64,000 nt of DNA from Marisalimonas sp016777705 (GCF_047717795.1 NZ_CP159808.1:930001-994000), one strand, 5' to 3'; positions 9,681 through 19,083 are shown, counted from the stretch's first letter. Program-made: numbers and translations. Notes: a model not told the origin generated them from the sequence alone.

Positions 9681-10160
9681 ATGATACTTAAAAACAATGA
9701 TGGCAACCCTATAGAACTGGGACATAATGAAATAATAGATTTAATTCCTCACAGGCATCCTTTTTTACTAATAGATAAAATTACCGATATAGACTTGGGT
9801 AAATCTGTGACTGGTATCAAGTCAGTAACATATAATGAACCCTTCTTTTTAGGTCATTTTCCTTCTTATCCTGTTATGCCAGGAGTTTTTATTCTGGAGT
9901 CCATGGCACAAACTGCAGCATCTTTAGTTTCTTATGGGGATAAAGAACTATCTAAAAATAACCTTGTTTTTTTTACAGGTATTGAAAAAGCAAAATTTAG
10001 AAAGCCAGTAATTCCTGGGTGTATTTTGTATCTTAAAGTTAATATACTTACTAATAAAAGACATTTGTACAAATTTAATGGTGAAGCTTTTGTTAATAAT
10101 ATTTTAGTTGCCACTTCAGATTTTTCAGCAATGCTAGTTAATCAGGACAAAGCTAAATGA
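9681..10160 (+). CDS. fabZ: 3-hydroxyacyl-[acyl-carrier-protein] dehydratase FabZ
   Basis: FabZ dehydrates 3-hydroxyacyl-ACP in fatty acid elongation and competes with LpxA/LpxD for the same substrate. The hot-dog fold is clear: PHRHPFLLIDKI with the catalytic His, then GHFPSYPVMPGVFILESMAQ, where the second acid/base residue (Glu in LESMAQ) starts the central helix. Length 159 is normal. The last four bases overlap the lpxA start, a coupling common in proteobacteria. Confidence 0.97.
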   Translation: MILKNNDGNPIELGHNEIIDLIPHRHPFLLIDKITDIDLGKSVTGIKSVTYNEPFFLGHFPSYPVMPGVFILESMAQTAASLVSYGDKELSKNNLVFFTGIEKAKFRKPVIPGCILYLKVNILTNKRHLYKFNGEAFVNNILVATSDFSAMLVNQDKAK

Positions 10161-10957
10161 GTAATAGTATTGACCCTACGGCTATTATTGATCCAAAAGC
10201 TAAAATTGCACAAAATGTTACAATAGGCGCTTATTCAATTATTGGTCCTAATGTAATTATTGGCAAGAATACTGTAATTCATTCACATGTTATTATTAAC
10301 GGTCACACCAAAATAGGAATAGATAATGAAATTTATCCATTTTCCGTTATTGGTTTAAATCCTCAACATTTAAAGTTTTCAGGAGAAATTACTGAATTAA
10401 TTATTGGAGATAATAATATTATTAGAGAACATGTCACAATTCACCCTGGTACTCTTGTAGGTACAAAGAAAACCATTATTGGCAATAATGGTCTTTTTAT
10501 GGTTGGTTGTCATGTTGCTCATGATTGTGTGGTTGGCAATAATGTTGTTTTTGTTAATAATGCCGTTATTGGCGGACATGTTATAATTTCAGATTTTGTC
10601 TATTTAGGGGGGCAAAGTGCAATTCACCAATTTTGTCGAATTGGTAAACACGCCATAATTGGAGCCGGAACAACAATTGATGGAGATGTCATACCTTTTA
10701 CATCAGTAGTTGGTAGTAGAGGTCACCTTAGTGGTTTAAATTTAGTGGGCTTAAAACGTAGATCTTTTTCAAAAGAAGAAACTAAAACTCTTAGAAATGT
10801 TTATCGCTTATTGTTTGCGCCTGAAGGAACATTTAATGAAAGATTAGCCGAGGTTAAAGAAACTTATAGCAAAAATTTACTTATTAAAGAAATTCTTAGC
10901 TTTTTATCAAAAAGCTCAAATCGACCTTTAGTCCATCCTAAATTGGATAAATTTTGA
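10157..10957 (+). CDS. lpxA: UDP-N-acetylglucosamine acyltransferase
   Basis: LpxA catalyses the first step of lipid A synthesis, transferring a 3-hydroxyacyl chain from ACP to UDP-GlcNAc. The 266-residue product is a left-handed beta helix with hexapeptide repeats from residue 5, the catalytic His in the MVGCHVAHDC region, GGHVIISDFVYLGG and the RIGKHAIIGAG turn. The last 75 residues form the helical C-terminal domain. It overlaps fabZ by four bases and shares its stop base with the lpxI start. Confidence 0.97.
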   Translation: MSNSIDPTAIIDPKAKIAQNVTIGAYSIIGPNVIIGKNTVIHSHVIINGHTKIGIDNEIYPFSVIGLNPQHLKFSGEITELIIGDNNIIREHVTIHPGTLVGTKKTIIGNNGLFMVGCHVAHDCVVGNNVVFVNNAVIGGHVIISDFVYLGGQSAIHQFCRIGKHAIIGAGTTIDGDVIPFTSVVGSRGHLSGLNLVGLKRRSFSKEETKTLRNVYRLLFAPEGTFNERLAEVKETYSKNLLIKEILSFLSKSSNRPLVHPKLDKF

Positions 10958-11766
10958 TGCAATTATGTATAATTGCAGGCGGTGGTAATTTACCTATACA
11001 ATTAGCTAAAGAAAACAAAGATGCATTTGTACTATGTATTAATGAACATTCTCATTCTAGATCTTTTAAAAATAAATCTGCCAATGTCTCGTTATTAAAT
11101 TCTGACAGTTGGATTGAAGTTTTAAAATTTAATAACATAACTCATATTATAATGGTTGGAAAAATAAATCGTCCTAAAGTAATAACTCAAAAATTAAGTA
11201 AGAATGATGAAACCTTGATTAGTAAAATAAATTCTTTGGGAGATAATTTAGCTTTAAACTTAATTGAAGATTTTTTTAAAAATCATGGTTTTCACATACT
11301 TCCATTTTCGTCATTTTTAAAAGATTGTTCATTGCCTAAAGGATTCTATCCAGAAAAGAAAATACTCCCTTCTTTTCAAAAATATATTTCAGATAGTGCT
11401 GAAGTTGGTATTAATTTATTAAATACAATTTCTAGATTTGATGTTGGTCAATCTGCTGTAGTTAGCTCTAAATTAGTTTATGCAATAGAAGGTCAAGAGG
11501 GAACGGATTGTATGATTGACAGGGCTGCTTCTCTATCAAATAAAAATAAGTTAATAACACACCCAGGGCCAGTCTTAATAAAAATTCCTAAAATCAATCA
11601 AAATATTAATTTAGACCCTCCAGTTGTTGGTTTTGAAACTGTAAGAAAGTGTATAGAAAATAATTTTAGCTCTCTAGTTGTTTCATCTAATGGTACTATA
11701 ATTTTTGAATTAAAAAAAATTATGAACCTAATTAACGCGAAGAATTTTGTTATTTATGTTGTCTAG
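10957..11766 (+). CDS. lpxI: UDP-2,3-diacylglucosamine pyrophosphatase LpxI
   Basis: LpxI (formerly DUF1009) hydrolyses UDP-2,3-diacylglucosamine to lipid X. It replaces LpxH in alphaproteobacteria. The N-terminal domain has IIAGGGNLP, where the family binds UDP. The C-terminal catalytic domain carries the signature EGTDCMIDRA and GPVLIKIPKINQN. The chosen ATG overlaps the lpxA stop (TGATG); a TTG one codon earlier is less likely. Its place between lpxA and lpxB supports the assignment. Confidence 0.95.
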   Translation: MQLCIIAGGGNLPIQLAKENKDAFVLCINEHSHSRSFKNKSANVSLLNSDSWIEVLKFNNITHIIMVGKINRPKVITQKLSKNDETLISKINSLGDNLALNLIEDFFKNHGFHILPFSSFLKDCSLPKGFYPEKKILPSFQKYISDSAEVGINLLNTISRFDVGQSAVVSSKLVYAIEGQEGTDCMIDRAASLSNKNKLITHPGPVLIKIPKINQNINLDPPVVGFETVRKCIENNFSSLVVSSNGTIIFELKKIMNLINAKNFVIYVV

Positions 11767-11795
11767 AGATTTATTTAACTGGATGTATTAAATTT

Positions 11796-13019
11796 ATGAC
11801 ATTTAAAATTAATAAAAAATTTTTTGTTCTAGCAGGAGAAACATCAGGTGATTATATTGGTAGCTCTATAATAAGAGGGTTAAAAAAGAAAGAAGGGGAA
11901 AATAGTATTTTTTTTGGTATTGGTGGATCTCTTATGAAGGAAGAAGGTCTAAGATCGTTATACGAGATGAATGATTTTAATATAATTGGTTTTATGAATA
12001 CTATTTATAATTATAAAAAATTAAATCATTATAAAAATACTATTATTAAGAATATATTTGAAGAAAAACCAGATGCAATTATAACAATTGATACAAAAGG
12101 TTTTTCTTTAGCTTTAGCAAAAAAACTTAAAACTTTATTTAAGAAAAGTGATTTTAAATGTCCTTTAATACATTTCGTGCCGCCAACTATTTGGGCATAT
12201 GGGCAATCTCGAATAAATAAGTGGAGAAATTTGCATGATGGATTATTCTGTTTGTTTAAAAATGAAGAGGAAATTTTTTATAAATATAATGTTAAGTGTG
12301 CGTATATAGGAAACCCTGTAATTGAAAACTTTTTAAGTATTAATAAAAAAAATAATAATTTAGAAAATCTACATAAAAAATATAATATTCAAAAAAAGGA
12401 TATTAATTGTCTTTTATTTCCAGGCAGTCGAGATAAAGAAATTAATAATTTAATTGATGAATTTATTTTATTAATTAAAAATAACAAAAAAAATATTAAA
12501 AACATTAAAAACATTAAATGGTTTATTCCAACAACTAAATTACAGTACAAAAAAATTATTGATAAAATAAAAATTTCTGGTCTTACTACATATGTAAAAG
12601 TTATAATTTTAAAAAAAAATTATGATATTTTAAAATGCGCTGATATTGCTGTTGCGTGCAGCGGTACAATTACTTTGGAACTTGTATTATTTAAAATACC
12701 TACCATAGCAGTATATAAAACAGACTTTTTGAGTTCATTTATAGGTAGAATATTAGTTGATTTTAAAAATGTACTACTCCCGAACTTCTTGCTTGATAGA
12801 CAACTTGTCCCATTTTTATTTCAGGAAAGATGTCAATTCAAATATATTAGCCAAATTTTATTTGAAAATATAGAACAAATAGAAACTAAAAGAGTATTAT
12901 TTGAAAAAGCATCAAATGAAATTATAGATAGAATGAAATATAAAGAAGGTAGAAAAAAATTTAATTTTTCTAAAAATTCTAGTGAACAGATAATGAGTAT
13001 TATTAATAATTTTAATTAA
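11796..13019 (+). CDS. lpxB: Lipid-A-disaccharide synthase
   Basis: LpxB joins lipid X and UDP-2,3-diacylglucosamine to form the lipid A disaccharide. It is a GT-B glycosyltransferase of 407 residues with the N-terminal GETSGD motif (about residues 14-19), VPPTIWAYGQSR, YIGNPVIE, LLFPGSRDKEI and ACSGTITLEL, all family landmarks. A Lys/Asn-rich insert of repeated KNI units lies near residue 235. It ends the + strand run; gltA converges from the other strand three bases later with no obvious hairpin between. Confidence 0.96.
   Translation: MTFKINKKFFVLAGETSGDYIGSSIIRGLKKKEGENSIFFGIGGSLMKEEGLRSLYEMNDFNIIGFMNTIYNYKKLNHYKNTIIKNIFEEKPDAIITIDTKGFSLALAKKLKTLFKKSDFKCPLIHFVPPTIWAYGQSRINKWRNLHDGLFCLFKNEEEIFYKYNVKCAYIGNPVIENFLSINKKNNNLENLHKKYNIQKKDINCLLFPGSRDKEINNLIDEFILLIKNNKKNIKNIKNIKWFIPTTKLQYKKIIDKIKISGLTTYVKVIILKKNYDILKCADIAVACSGTITLELVLFKIPTIAVYKTDFLSSFIGRILVDFKNVLLPNFLLDRQLVPFLFQERCQFKYISQILFENIEQIETKRVLFEKASNEIIDRMKYKEGRKKFNFSKNSSEQIMSIINNFN
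12492..12518 (+). repeat. Short in-frame 9-bp tandem repeat in lpxB
   Basis: Three near-identical copies of a 9-base unit (ATATTAAAA then ACATTAAAA/ACATTAAAT) encode repeated Lys-Asn-Ile triplets. The copies are in frame, so copy-number change would alter length only. It sits in a surface linker before the C-terminal Rossmann domain. Confidence 0.6.
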
Positions 13020-13022
13020 TTT

Positions 13023-14324
13023 CTATCTTTTATCTAAATTTATAAAGTCTCTTTTTTGATATCCTGTATATAATTGTCTAGGTCTTCCAATTCTTTGAAC
13101 AGGATCTGTAATCATTTCATTCCACTGAGCTACCCACCCAACAGTTCTTGCAACAGCAAAAAGTACCGTGAACATATCAGTAGGAAAACCCATTGCTTTT
13201 AGAATGATGCCAGAATAGAAATCTACATTTGGATAAAGTTTTTTCTCAATAAAATATTCATCATTAAGTGCTATTTTTTCTAGCTCCATTGCTATTTCTA
13301 GTAAAGGGTCATTTTTTATACCTAATAAATTGAGAACCTCATGACATGAAACTCTCATCACAGCAGCTCTTGGGTCATAGTTTTTATATACTCTATGGCC
13401 AAATCCAAATAATCTAAATGGATCGTTTTTATCTTTAGCTTTGTTTACGTATTCACCAATTCTACTTACGTCTCCTATTTCAGATAACATTTTTAAAACT
13501 GCTTCATTCGCACCCCCATGAGCTGGCCCCCATAAAGAAGCTATGCCTGCTGCAATGCAAGCAAAAGGGTTGGCTCCAGAGGATCCAGAAATTCTAACTG
13601 TTGATGTTGAGGCATTCTGCTCATGATCTGCATGCAATATTAAAATTTTATCCATAGCCTTTGATATTATGGGATCAATTTTATACTTTTCAGCAGGTAC
13701 AGAAAAGCACATATGTAAAAAATTTTCTGCATATGTTAAATCATTTTGTGGGTAATTAAATGGTTGACCTAGTGAATATTTATAGGCCATGGCTGCAATT
13801 GTAGGTATTTTCGCTATTAAGCGACGAGAAGAGACCATTCTTTCATATGGGTCATTAATGTTAGTTGAATCTGGATAAAAAGACGAAAGAGCACCTACAA
13901 CACCTACCATTATAGCCATAGGATGAGCATCACGCCTAAAACCTCTGTAAAAATTTATAAGTTGTTCATGAACCATAGTATGAAGAGTAATTGCATTTTC
14001 AAATTCTGTTTTTTCGTCTTTTTTTGGTAATTCACCATTAAGTAGTAAATAAGCAACTTCTAAAAAACTACTATTATCTGCTAACTGGTCAATAGGGTAA
14101 CCTCTGTGAAGCAATACACCTTCTTCTCCATCTATGTAAGTGATTGCTGATTCACAAGAACCAGTTGATCCATAACCAGGGTCATAAGTAAATATGCCTA
14201 GATCACTATAAAGAGATCTTATATCTAATACAGAGGGTCCAACTGTTCCAGATAATGTTTTTAATTCTAATTCTTTGCCATCAAAAACGATCTTGTTTTT
14301 TTGTGAATTTGCATTATTTGACAT
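13023..14324 (-). CDS. gltA: Citrate synthase
   Basis: Citrate synthase condenses oxaloacetate and acetyl-CoA at the entry to the TCA cycle. The type II (hexameric) form is recognisable: DPGYGSTGSCESAITYIDGE, HRGYPIDQL, HADHEQNASTSTVRI, the catalytic GPAHGGANEAV and FGHRVYKNYDPRA with its active-site His, and the C-terminal RPRQLYTG. I place the start at 14324 (MSNNANSQK), giving 433 residues and an AAGGTAAT ribosome site. The frame stays open upstream but would run into gltX. It lies just downstream of gltX on the same strand, as in related genomes. Confidence 0.97.
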   Translation of the reverse strand: MSNNANSQKNKIVFDGKELELKTLSGTVGPSVLDIRSLYSDLGIFTYDPGYGSTGSCESAITYIDGEEGVLLHRGYPIDQLADNSSFLEVAYLLLNGELPKKDEKTEFENAITLHTMVHEQLINFYRGFRRDAHPMAIMVGVVGALSSFYPDSTNINDPYERMVSSRRLIAKIPTIAAMAYKYSLGQPFNYPQNDLTYAENFLHMCFSVPAEKYKIDPIISKAMDKILILHADHEQNASTSTVRISGSSGANPFACIAAGIASLWGPAHGGANEAVLKMLSEIGDVSRIGEYVNKAKDKNDPFRLFGFGHRVYKNYDPRAAVMRVSCHEVLNLLGIKNDPLLEIAMELEKIALNDEYFIEKKLYPNVDFYSGIILKAMGFPTDMFTVLFAVARTVGWVAQWNEMITDPVQRIGRPRQLYTGYQKRDFINLDKR

Positions 14325-14371
14325 GTTAATTACCTTAATAAGTATAAATGATTTAAAATTTCTTAATAAAA

Positions 14372-15739
14372 TTAATATGTATAATTTAGTCGATTTAAAG
14401 TAATTGTACAACCTAGTTCATATATAACAGTAACTATATCTGGAGAATTTGTTTTACCAGTAAGAGCTACTCTTAATGCAGGACCAATATCTTTAAATTT
14501 TATAGACTTATCCATTATATACTGTTTAAGACAATTATCAATATCATCTTTAGTCCATTTACATTTATTTAATAAAATACTAATTTCTTTTATATTTAAA
14601 ATCTTATCTTTCAATATTAAAAGATTATCTATATCAGTACAAACAAAGTCATCAGAAGTAATCCATTCTATATCGTCCTCAATTTCAATGAATGTATTAA
14701 TTCTTTTTAACAGTTCAGGTAATAGAGCTTTTAGTCTCTTCTTTTGGATGTTTTTAAGCTCGAGAGAAAAATGTTGCGTTATTAAATCTAAAACTTCGTT
14801 AAGATTTTTTTGCCTAAGAACTTTAGAATTAATACTATTAAGTTTTTGAATATCAAACCTAGCTGGAGATTTATTAATTTTTTCAATAGAGAACTCGCTA
14901 ATATTTTTTTTTAAATCAAAATCATTTTCGTTTTGCGCTGTCCAACCTAACTGTAATAAGTAGGAGAACATTGCTTCAGATGTGTATCCCATTTTATGAT
15001 AGTCAAATATATTAGTAGCACCATGTCTTTTTGATAGTTTCAAACCATCGCTTCCATGTATAAGTGGTATATGAGCGTAAGAGGGCTCTTGCCAATTCAT
15101 AAATTTTATAATTTGAATTTGTCTAAAAGCATTATTTAAATGATCATCACCTCTAATAACATGAGTAATTCCCATATTATAATCATCTACTACAGATGAA
15201 AGCATGTATGTTGGACTTTTGTCAGATCTAAGTATTACCATGTCATCAAGTATTTCATTATTAACAGACACTTCACCTTGAACTAAATCACGTATTGTAG
15301 TTGTGCCGCTAGAGGGCATTTTCAGTCTAATAACAAAGTTTTTATCATTGCTATTGTTAGTATTTTCTCTCCATGGTGACTTAATAGGAAATCCATTTTC
15401 CCGGCTTTTTATTCTTAATAGTGTAAGTTCTTCAGAGCTTAAATAACATTTATAGGCAAAACCTTTCTCTAAAAGTTTATATGCTATTTTAACATGTGAT
15501 TTAATTTCTTGTGATTGATAAATGATTTTCTCTGAAGGAAAAATATTTAGCCACTTAAGACCATCGTGAATTGCTTGAACTGCTTCATTAGTAGATCTTT
15601 TAGAGTCAGTATCTTCTATTCTAACTAAATATTTACCTTGATGTTTTTTTGCATACAAGAAATTAAATATAGCTGTCCTTGCGCCACCTATGTGTAAAAA
15701 GCCTGTTGGTGAAGGGGCAAATCTGGTAATAACGCTCAA
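14372..15739 (-). CDS. gltX: Glutamyl-tRNA synthetase
   Basis: GltX charges tRNA-Glu; one such tRNA is at 24571. The class I signatures are present: RFAPSPTGFLHIGGARTA (HIGH region) close to the N-terminus and LKLSKRHGA (KMSKS equivalent) near residue 240. The start is uncertain. TTG at 15739 gives SVITRFAPSPTG, the family's usual short N-terminus, and has GTGAG upstream. GTG at 15751 and ATG at 15778 would add 4 or 13 hydrophobic residues not expected in this enzyme. The C-terminal 150 residues are the helical anticodon-binding domain, quite diverged. Confidence 0.95.
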   Translation of the reverse strand: MSVITRFAPSPTGFLHIGGARTAIFNFLYAKKHQGKYLVRIEDTDSKRSTNEAVQAIHDGLKWLNIFPSEKIIYQSQEIKSHVKIAYKLLEKGFAYKCYLSSEELTLLRIKSRENGFPIKSPWRENTNNSNDKNFVIRLKMPSSGTTTIRDLVQGEVSVNNEILDDMVILRSDKSPTYMLSSVVDDYNMGITHVIRGDDHLNNAFRQIQIIKFMNWQEPSYAHIPLIHGSDGLKLSKRHGATNIFDYHKMGYTSEAMFSYLLQLGWTAQNENDFDLKKNISEFSIEKINKSPARFDIQKLNSINSKVLRQKNLNEVLDLITQHFSLELKNIQKKRLKALLPELLKRINTFIEIEDDIEWITSDDFVCTDIDNLLILKDKILNIKEISILLNKCKWTKDDIDNCLKQYIMDKSIKFKDIGPALRVALTGKTNSPDIVTVIYELGCTITLNRLNYTY

Positions 15740-15813
15740 AATAAAACTCACAAAACAGTTAAAAAATACTATTGGCATAGAATTAAAATAAATTAAAGAC
15801 TAATAATTAAAAG

Positions 15814-16500
15814 TTAGTTATAACTTCTTATAAGACCACTCATTTTACCTTGTATGACAATTCTATCAGGTCCATAAATTTGTGTTTTATAATTTTTATT
15901 GGCTGGTTCAAGAGCTATACTATCACCTTTTTTTCTAAATTTTTTTAATGTAGCCTCTTCATTGTCAATTAAAGCTACAATTATATCACCGTTATTAATA
16001 TTAGTTTTTTTATCAATTATTACTGTATCTCCGTCAAAAATACCTTCATCAATCATTGAATCACCTTCTACATAAAGCGCATAACAATCTTCAGAAGTTA
16101 AAAATGAGGAGGGGACATCTAAATATTCTCCATAATTAGATATTGCCTCAATCGGAGTTCCTGCAGCAATTTTGCCAAAAAGTGGAATTTGATCCTTTTG
16201 AGGTTTAAGGTTTTTAATTAAGGAATGTGAGTGTTTATTAATAAACTTATCTTTGAAATTAATTACGTCACTGTTATAAGTCTGTCCGTTAGGATGTTTC
16301 CTAGGTGCTATTGCTCTTGCTTTATTTTCTAAACGTTCAATGTAACCTCTTTCTTCTAAAGATTTTACAATTCTATTGATACCAGATTTAGACTTTAACT
16401 CTAATTCCTCACACATTTCTTCATATGATGGAGATACACCATATTTTTCAATACGTAGAATAATGAAATTTAATAATTGATTTTGTTTTAGAGTAAGCAT
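15814..16500 (-). CDS. lexA: LexA repressor
   Basis: LexA represses SOS genes and cleaves itself when stimulated by RecA filaments. From MLTLKQNQLL the protein has a winged-helix DNA-binding domain (residues 1-65). A linker follows, then the self-cleavage site Ala-Gly in KIAAGTPIE and the S24-type catalytic pair: Ser in VEGDSMID and Lys in the ATLKKF region. The start at 16500 (228 residues) has AGAGGTTTT as its ribosome site; an ATG at 16533 would add 11 non-family residues and run through the SOS box. It lies downstream of moeA and upstream of gltX. Confidence 0.96.
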   Translation of the reverse strand: MLTLKQNQLLNFIILRIEKYGVSPSYEEMCEELELKSKSGINRIVKSLEERGYIERLENKARAIAPRKHPNGQTYNSDVINFKDKFINKHSHSLIKNLKPQKDQIPLFGKIAAGTPIEAISNYGEYLDVPSSFLTSEDCYALYVEGDSMIDEGIFDGDTVIIDKKTNINNGDIIVALIDNEEATLKKFRKKGDSIALEPANKNYKTQIYGPDRIVIQGKMSGLIRSYN

Positions 16501-16512
16501 TAAAACCTCTAT

Positions 16513-16527
16513 GTTCATATTTTGTTC
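16513..16527. promoter_or_regulatory. Alphaproteobacterial SOS box (LexA operator) before lexA
   Basis: The sequence GTTC-ATATTTT-GTTC is a perfect match to the direct-repeat GTTC-N7-GTTC operator established for alphaproteobacterial LexA, and unlike the palindromic gammaproteobacterial box. It lies 13 bases upstream of the lexA start codon, in the 60-base gap behind moeA. This is where an autoregulatory operator is expected. Confidence 0.88.
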
Positions 16528-16560
16528 TATCATATAAGATTCAAATCATCAAGTGTTTTT

Positions 16561-17814
16561 TTAAATATTGTTAGGAAATCTTAATATCTTTACTATTTCA
16601 CCTTTATTTTTAACGCCTTCAAAAGGATCTCTTACAATTAAACAATCAGAATATGAAAACTGTGTAATCATTGAACTATCCTGTTTATTTATGGGCGTAG
16701 CTAAAAGATTTCCATCTTCAATATTAATCTTAGCTCTAACAAAATCCATTCTTTCATCATTAACAGGCAGGGTGCCATCTAAAGTAATTTTTTCAAATAT
16801 TGGGTATTTTTCTGTAATACCCAACATTGACCTAATTGCTACATTTACGAAAATCAAAGAACATACACCACTTGATACAGGGTTTCCTGGCAGCCCAATA
16901 AGAGGAGTATTATCAACTATAGAAAATAACAGAGGTTTTCCAGGTCTCATTGCAACTTTCCAAAATTCATTTTGACTTTTACCTTCAAAATTTTGTAAAG
17001 CCTTTTGAATAAGATCATATTTACCAACAGAAACTCCACCAGTGGTTACTATTAAGTCACTATCAAGAGCCTTATTTAAAATATTATAAATACTATCTTC
17101 ATTGTCGTCTGCAATAGGTAAAATTCTTGGTATTCCTCCAAACTGAGTAACCATTGCAGCTAGCATTAAGTTGTTTCCACTTGGTATCTGATCTTTTGTT
17201 AGTTGTTCTCCTACTCTTAAAATTTCATTACCAGTAGATAGTATTGAAACAACTGGTTTTCTTGATACAGTTACCCACGTTTGTCCGGTCATCGCAATAG
17301 AGCCTATATGTCTAGACTTAATTAATGACCCAATTTTAAAAATACATTCACCTTTTTTGAAATCTAAACCTTTTTTTCTAATATTTTGATATTTTATTAC
17401 GTTTGATTGTGTTGAAATATATTTTTGATCGCTTGAAGTATGAACATTTTCCTGAATGATAACAACATCACATCCTCGTGGTACTTTTGCTCCAGTAAAA
17501 ACTCTAACTGCTTCAAAATTTTTAATTTTTTTTTCGAATGGATTACCAGCAGAAGATTCACCAATAACCTTAAAATTTATAGCTTTTTTAGAGTTATTTT
17601 CAGATTTTAATTCAGTAAAATCTTTAAAATTTATAGCATAGCCGTCCATAGAAGAAACGTCATATTTTGGATTATCAATTTTACTATAAATTGGTTTAGC
17701 TAGACATCTACCTAAGGAGTTTTGAAGAAACACGTCTTCATTGCTAATTTTTTTAAAATTAGATTTAATGTTTCTAATGGCTACATCTAAAGATATTAAT
17801 TTAGACGCGGGCAT
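16561..17814 (-). CDS. moeA: Molybdopterin molybdenumtransferase MoeA
   Basis: MoeA inserts molybdate into adenylylated molybdopterin, the last step of Moco synthesis. The 417-residue product shows the N-terminal SSMDGYAIN segment, FTGAKVPRGCDVVI, the central MoaB/MogA-like domain with SILSTGNEI, TTGGVSVGKYD and MRPGKPLLF, then LIGLPGNPVSS and the C-terminal beta barrel. It overlaps moaC by 14 bases. Together with moaC it would supply the cofactor for the molybdenum hydroxylase at 33852-37441. Confidence 0.96.
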   Translation of the reverse strand: MPASKLISLDVAIRNIKSNFKKISNEDVFLQNSLGRCLAKPIYSKIDNPKYDVSSMDGYAINFKDFTELKSENNSKKAINFKVIGESSAGNPFEKKIKNFEAVRVFTGAKVPRGCDVVIIQENVHTSSDQKYISTQSNVIKYQNIRKKGLDFKKGECIFKIGSLIKSRHIGSIAMTGQTWVTVSRKPVVSILSTGNEILRVGEQLTKDQIPSGNNLMLAAMVTQFGGIPRILPIADDNEDSIYNILNKALDSDLIVTTGGVSVGKYDLIQKALQNFEGKSQNEFWKVAMRPGKPLLFSIVDNTPLIGLPGNPVSSGVCSLIFVNVAIRSMLGITEKYPIFEKITLDGTLPVNDERMDFVRAKINIEDGNLLATPINKQDSSMITQFSYSDCLIVRDPFEGVKNKGEIVKILRFPNNI

Positions 17815-18286
17815 TAAATTCTCCTGATTTTCCTCCTGATTTGTGAGTAAGTTTTATGTCTGATATTATCATTCCTCTATCAACTGCTTTACACATATCA
17901 TAGATAGTTAATAGTGCGATTGACACTGCGGTAAATGCTTCCATTTCAACTCCAGTTTTGCCAATTAAGGATGCCTCTGCTATTACCTTTATGCATGATT
18001 TTTTTTTATCAGTTTGTAAATCCATATTTACATATGAAAGAGGTATAGTATGACATAGTGGTATTAATTGATCTGTTTTTTTTGCAGCCATAATTCCTGC
18101 TAGTTTAGCAATATTAAGTACTTCGCCTTTTTTGATTTTAATATCTAATATTTTCTTAAGAGTTTCTGGTTTCATAGTAATTTTACCAGTAGCCCTAGCA
18201 ACTCTGACAGTATTTTCTTTGTGGTTAATATCAACCATACTTGGTTCACCATCATCATTGAAGTGAGTTAATTTGTTTTCAGTCAA
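17801..18286 (-). CDS. moaC: Cyclic pyranopterin monophosphate synthase MoaC
   Basis: MoaC acts with MoaA to convert GTP to cyclic pyranopterin monophosphate, the first step of Moco synthesis. Visible landmarks are LTHFNDDGEPSMVDI at the N-terminus, LIPLCHTIPLSYVN, GKTGVEMEAFTAVS and the C-terminal DIKLTHKSGGKSG with its active-site lysines. Length 161 is typical. It overlaps trpC by four bases upstream and moeA downstream. The trp-moa-moe-lexA order is a known alphaproteobacterial arrangement. Confidence 0.97.
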   Translation of the reverse strand: MTENKLTHFNDDGEPSMVDINHKENTVRVARATGKITMKPETLKKILDIKIKKGEVLNIAKLAGIMAAKKTDQLIPLCHTIPLSYVNMDLQTDKKKSCIKVIAEASLIGKTGVEMEAFTAVSIALLTIYDMCKAVDRGMIISDIKLTHKSGGKSGEFNARV

Positions 18287-19071
18287 TTTTTTACTCCTAA
18301 AATTTCTTTAGTAGCTGACGTAACGTCTGGTTTTTTCATTAAACTCTCACCAATTAAAAATATATTAACACTATTTTCTTTCAACATAATTAAATCTTGA
18401 TGATTTTTTAATCCACTTTCAGCAACAATGAGTTTATCTGTATCTATATGTTTCTTTAAATTTATAGTATTATTTATATCAACTTCCATGGTTTTTAAGT
18501 TTCTATTATTTATACCTACTAAACTAGTTTTTAATTTATTTGCCATTATTATTTCTTCATAAGTATGAGTTTCAACTAATACGTCCATATCATAGTTATA
18601 AGCTTCATTTTCTAATAATTTAGCCTCATCAATAGTAAGAGCTGCCATAATTAATAAGATACAATCAGCACCTAACGCCCGAGACTCTTTGATTTGCCAT
18701 GGATCAATTATAAAGTCTTTTCTCAATACTGGTAAATTAACTTTATCTTTTACCATTTTAATATATTTATCGTGACCTTGAAAATATTTTTCATCAGTTA
18801 AAACTGACAAACAGGAAGCAGTTCCATTTTTATAATTTTCAGCCAGCTCTGTTGGATTAAAGTCATTTCTGATTAAGCCTTTGCTCGGAGAAGCTTTTTT
18901 AATTTCAGCTATCAAATTTAATTGATTAGGTTTGTCTAAAGTTTTAATAAATGCTCTAGGTTTTTCTTGTTTATCTATTTGAAATTCAAGCTCTTGCTGT
19001 GTTGTTTTATCTTTCTTGAATAAAAGCTCTTCTTTTTTATAATTTATAATTTCTTGTAATTTTGTTAACAT
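18283..19071 (-). CDS. trpC: Indole-3-glycerol phosphate synthase
   Basis: TrpC closes the indole ring in tryptophan synthesis. The 262-residue TIM-barrel protein has LIAEIKKASPSKGLIR (substrate-binding Lys-Ser-Pro-Ser), DEKYFQGH, VLRKDFIID with the catalytic Lys, GADCILLI, VGINNRNLKT and VAESGL. It is a single-function enzyme with no fused TrpF domain. It lies 12 bases after trpD and overlaps moaC by four bases. Confidence 0.97.
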   Translation of the reverse strand: MLTKLQEIINYKKEELLFKKDKTTQQELEFQIDKQEKPRAFIKTLDKPNQLNLIAEIKKASPSKGLIRNDFNPTELAENYKNGTASCLSVLTDEKYFQGHDKYIKMVKDKVNLPVLRKDFIIDPWQIKESRALGADCILLIMAALTIDEAKLLENEAYNYDMDVLVETHTYEEIIMANKLKTSLVGINNRNLKTMEVDINNTINLKKHIDTDKLIVAESGLKNHQDLIMLKENSVNIFLIGESLMKKPDVTSATKEILGVKN

Positions 19072-19083
19072 TTATCCTAAGCC

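Noticed and set aside
12492..12518. Phase variation through the tandem repeat in lpxB.
   Set aside because: The unit is 9 bases, so gain or loss stays in frame, and only three imperfect copies exist.
14325..14411. Extending gltA to an upstream ATG at 14411.
   Set aside because: The extra residues are not seen in citrate synthases, would overlap the gltX coding end, and lack a ribosome site; the ATG at 14324 has one.
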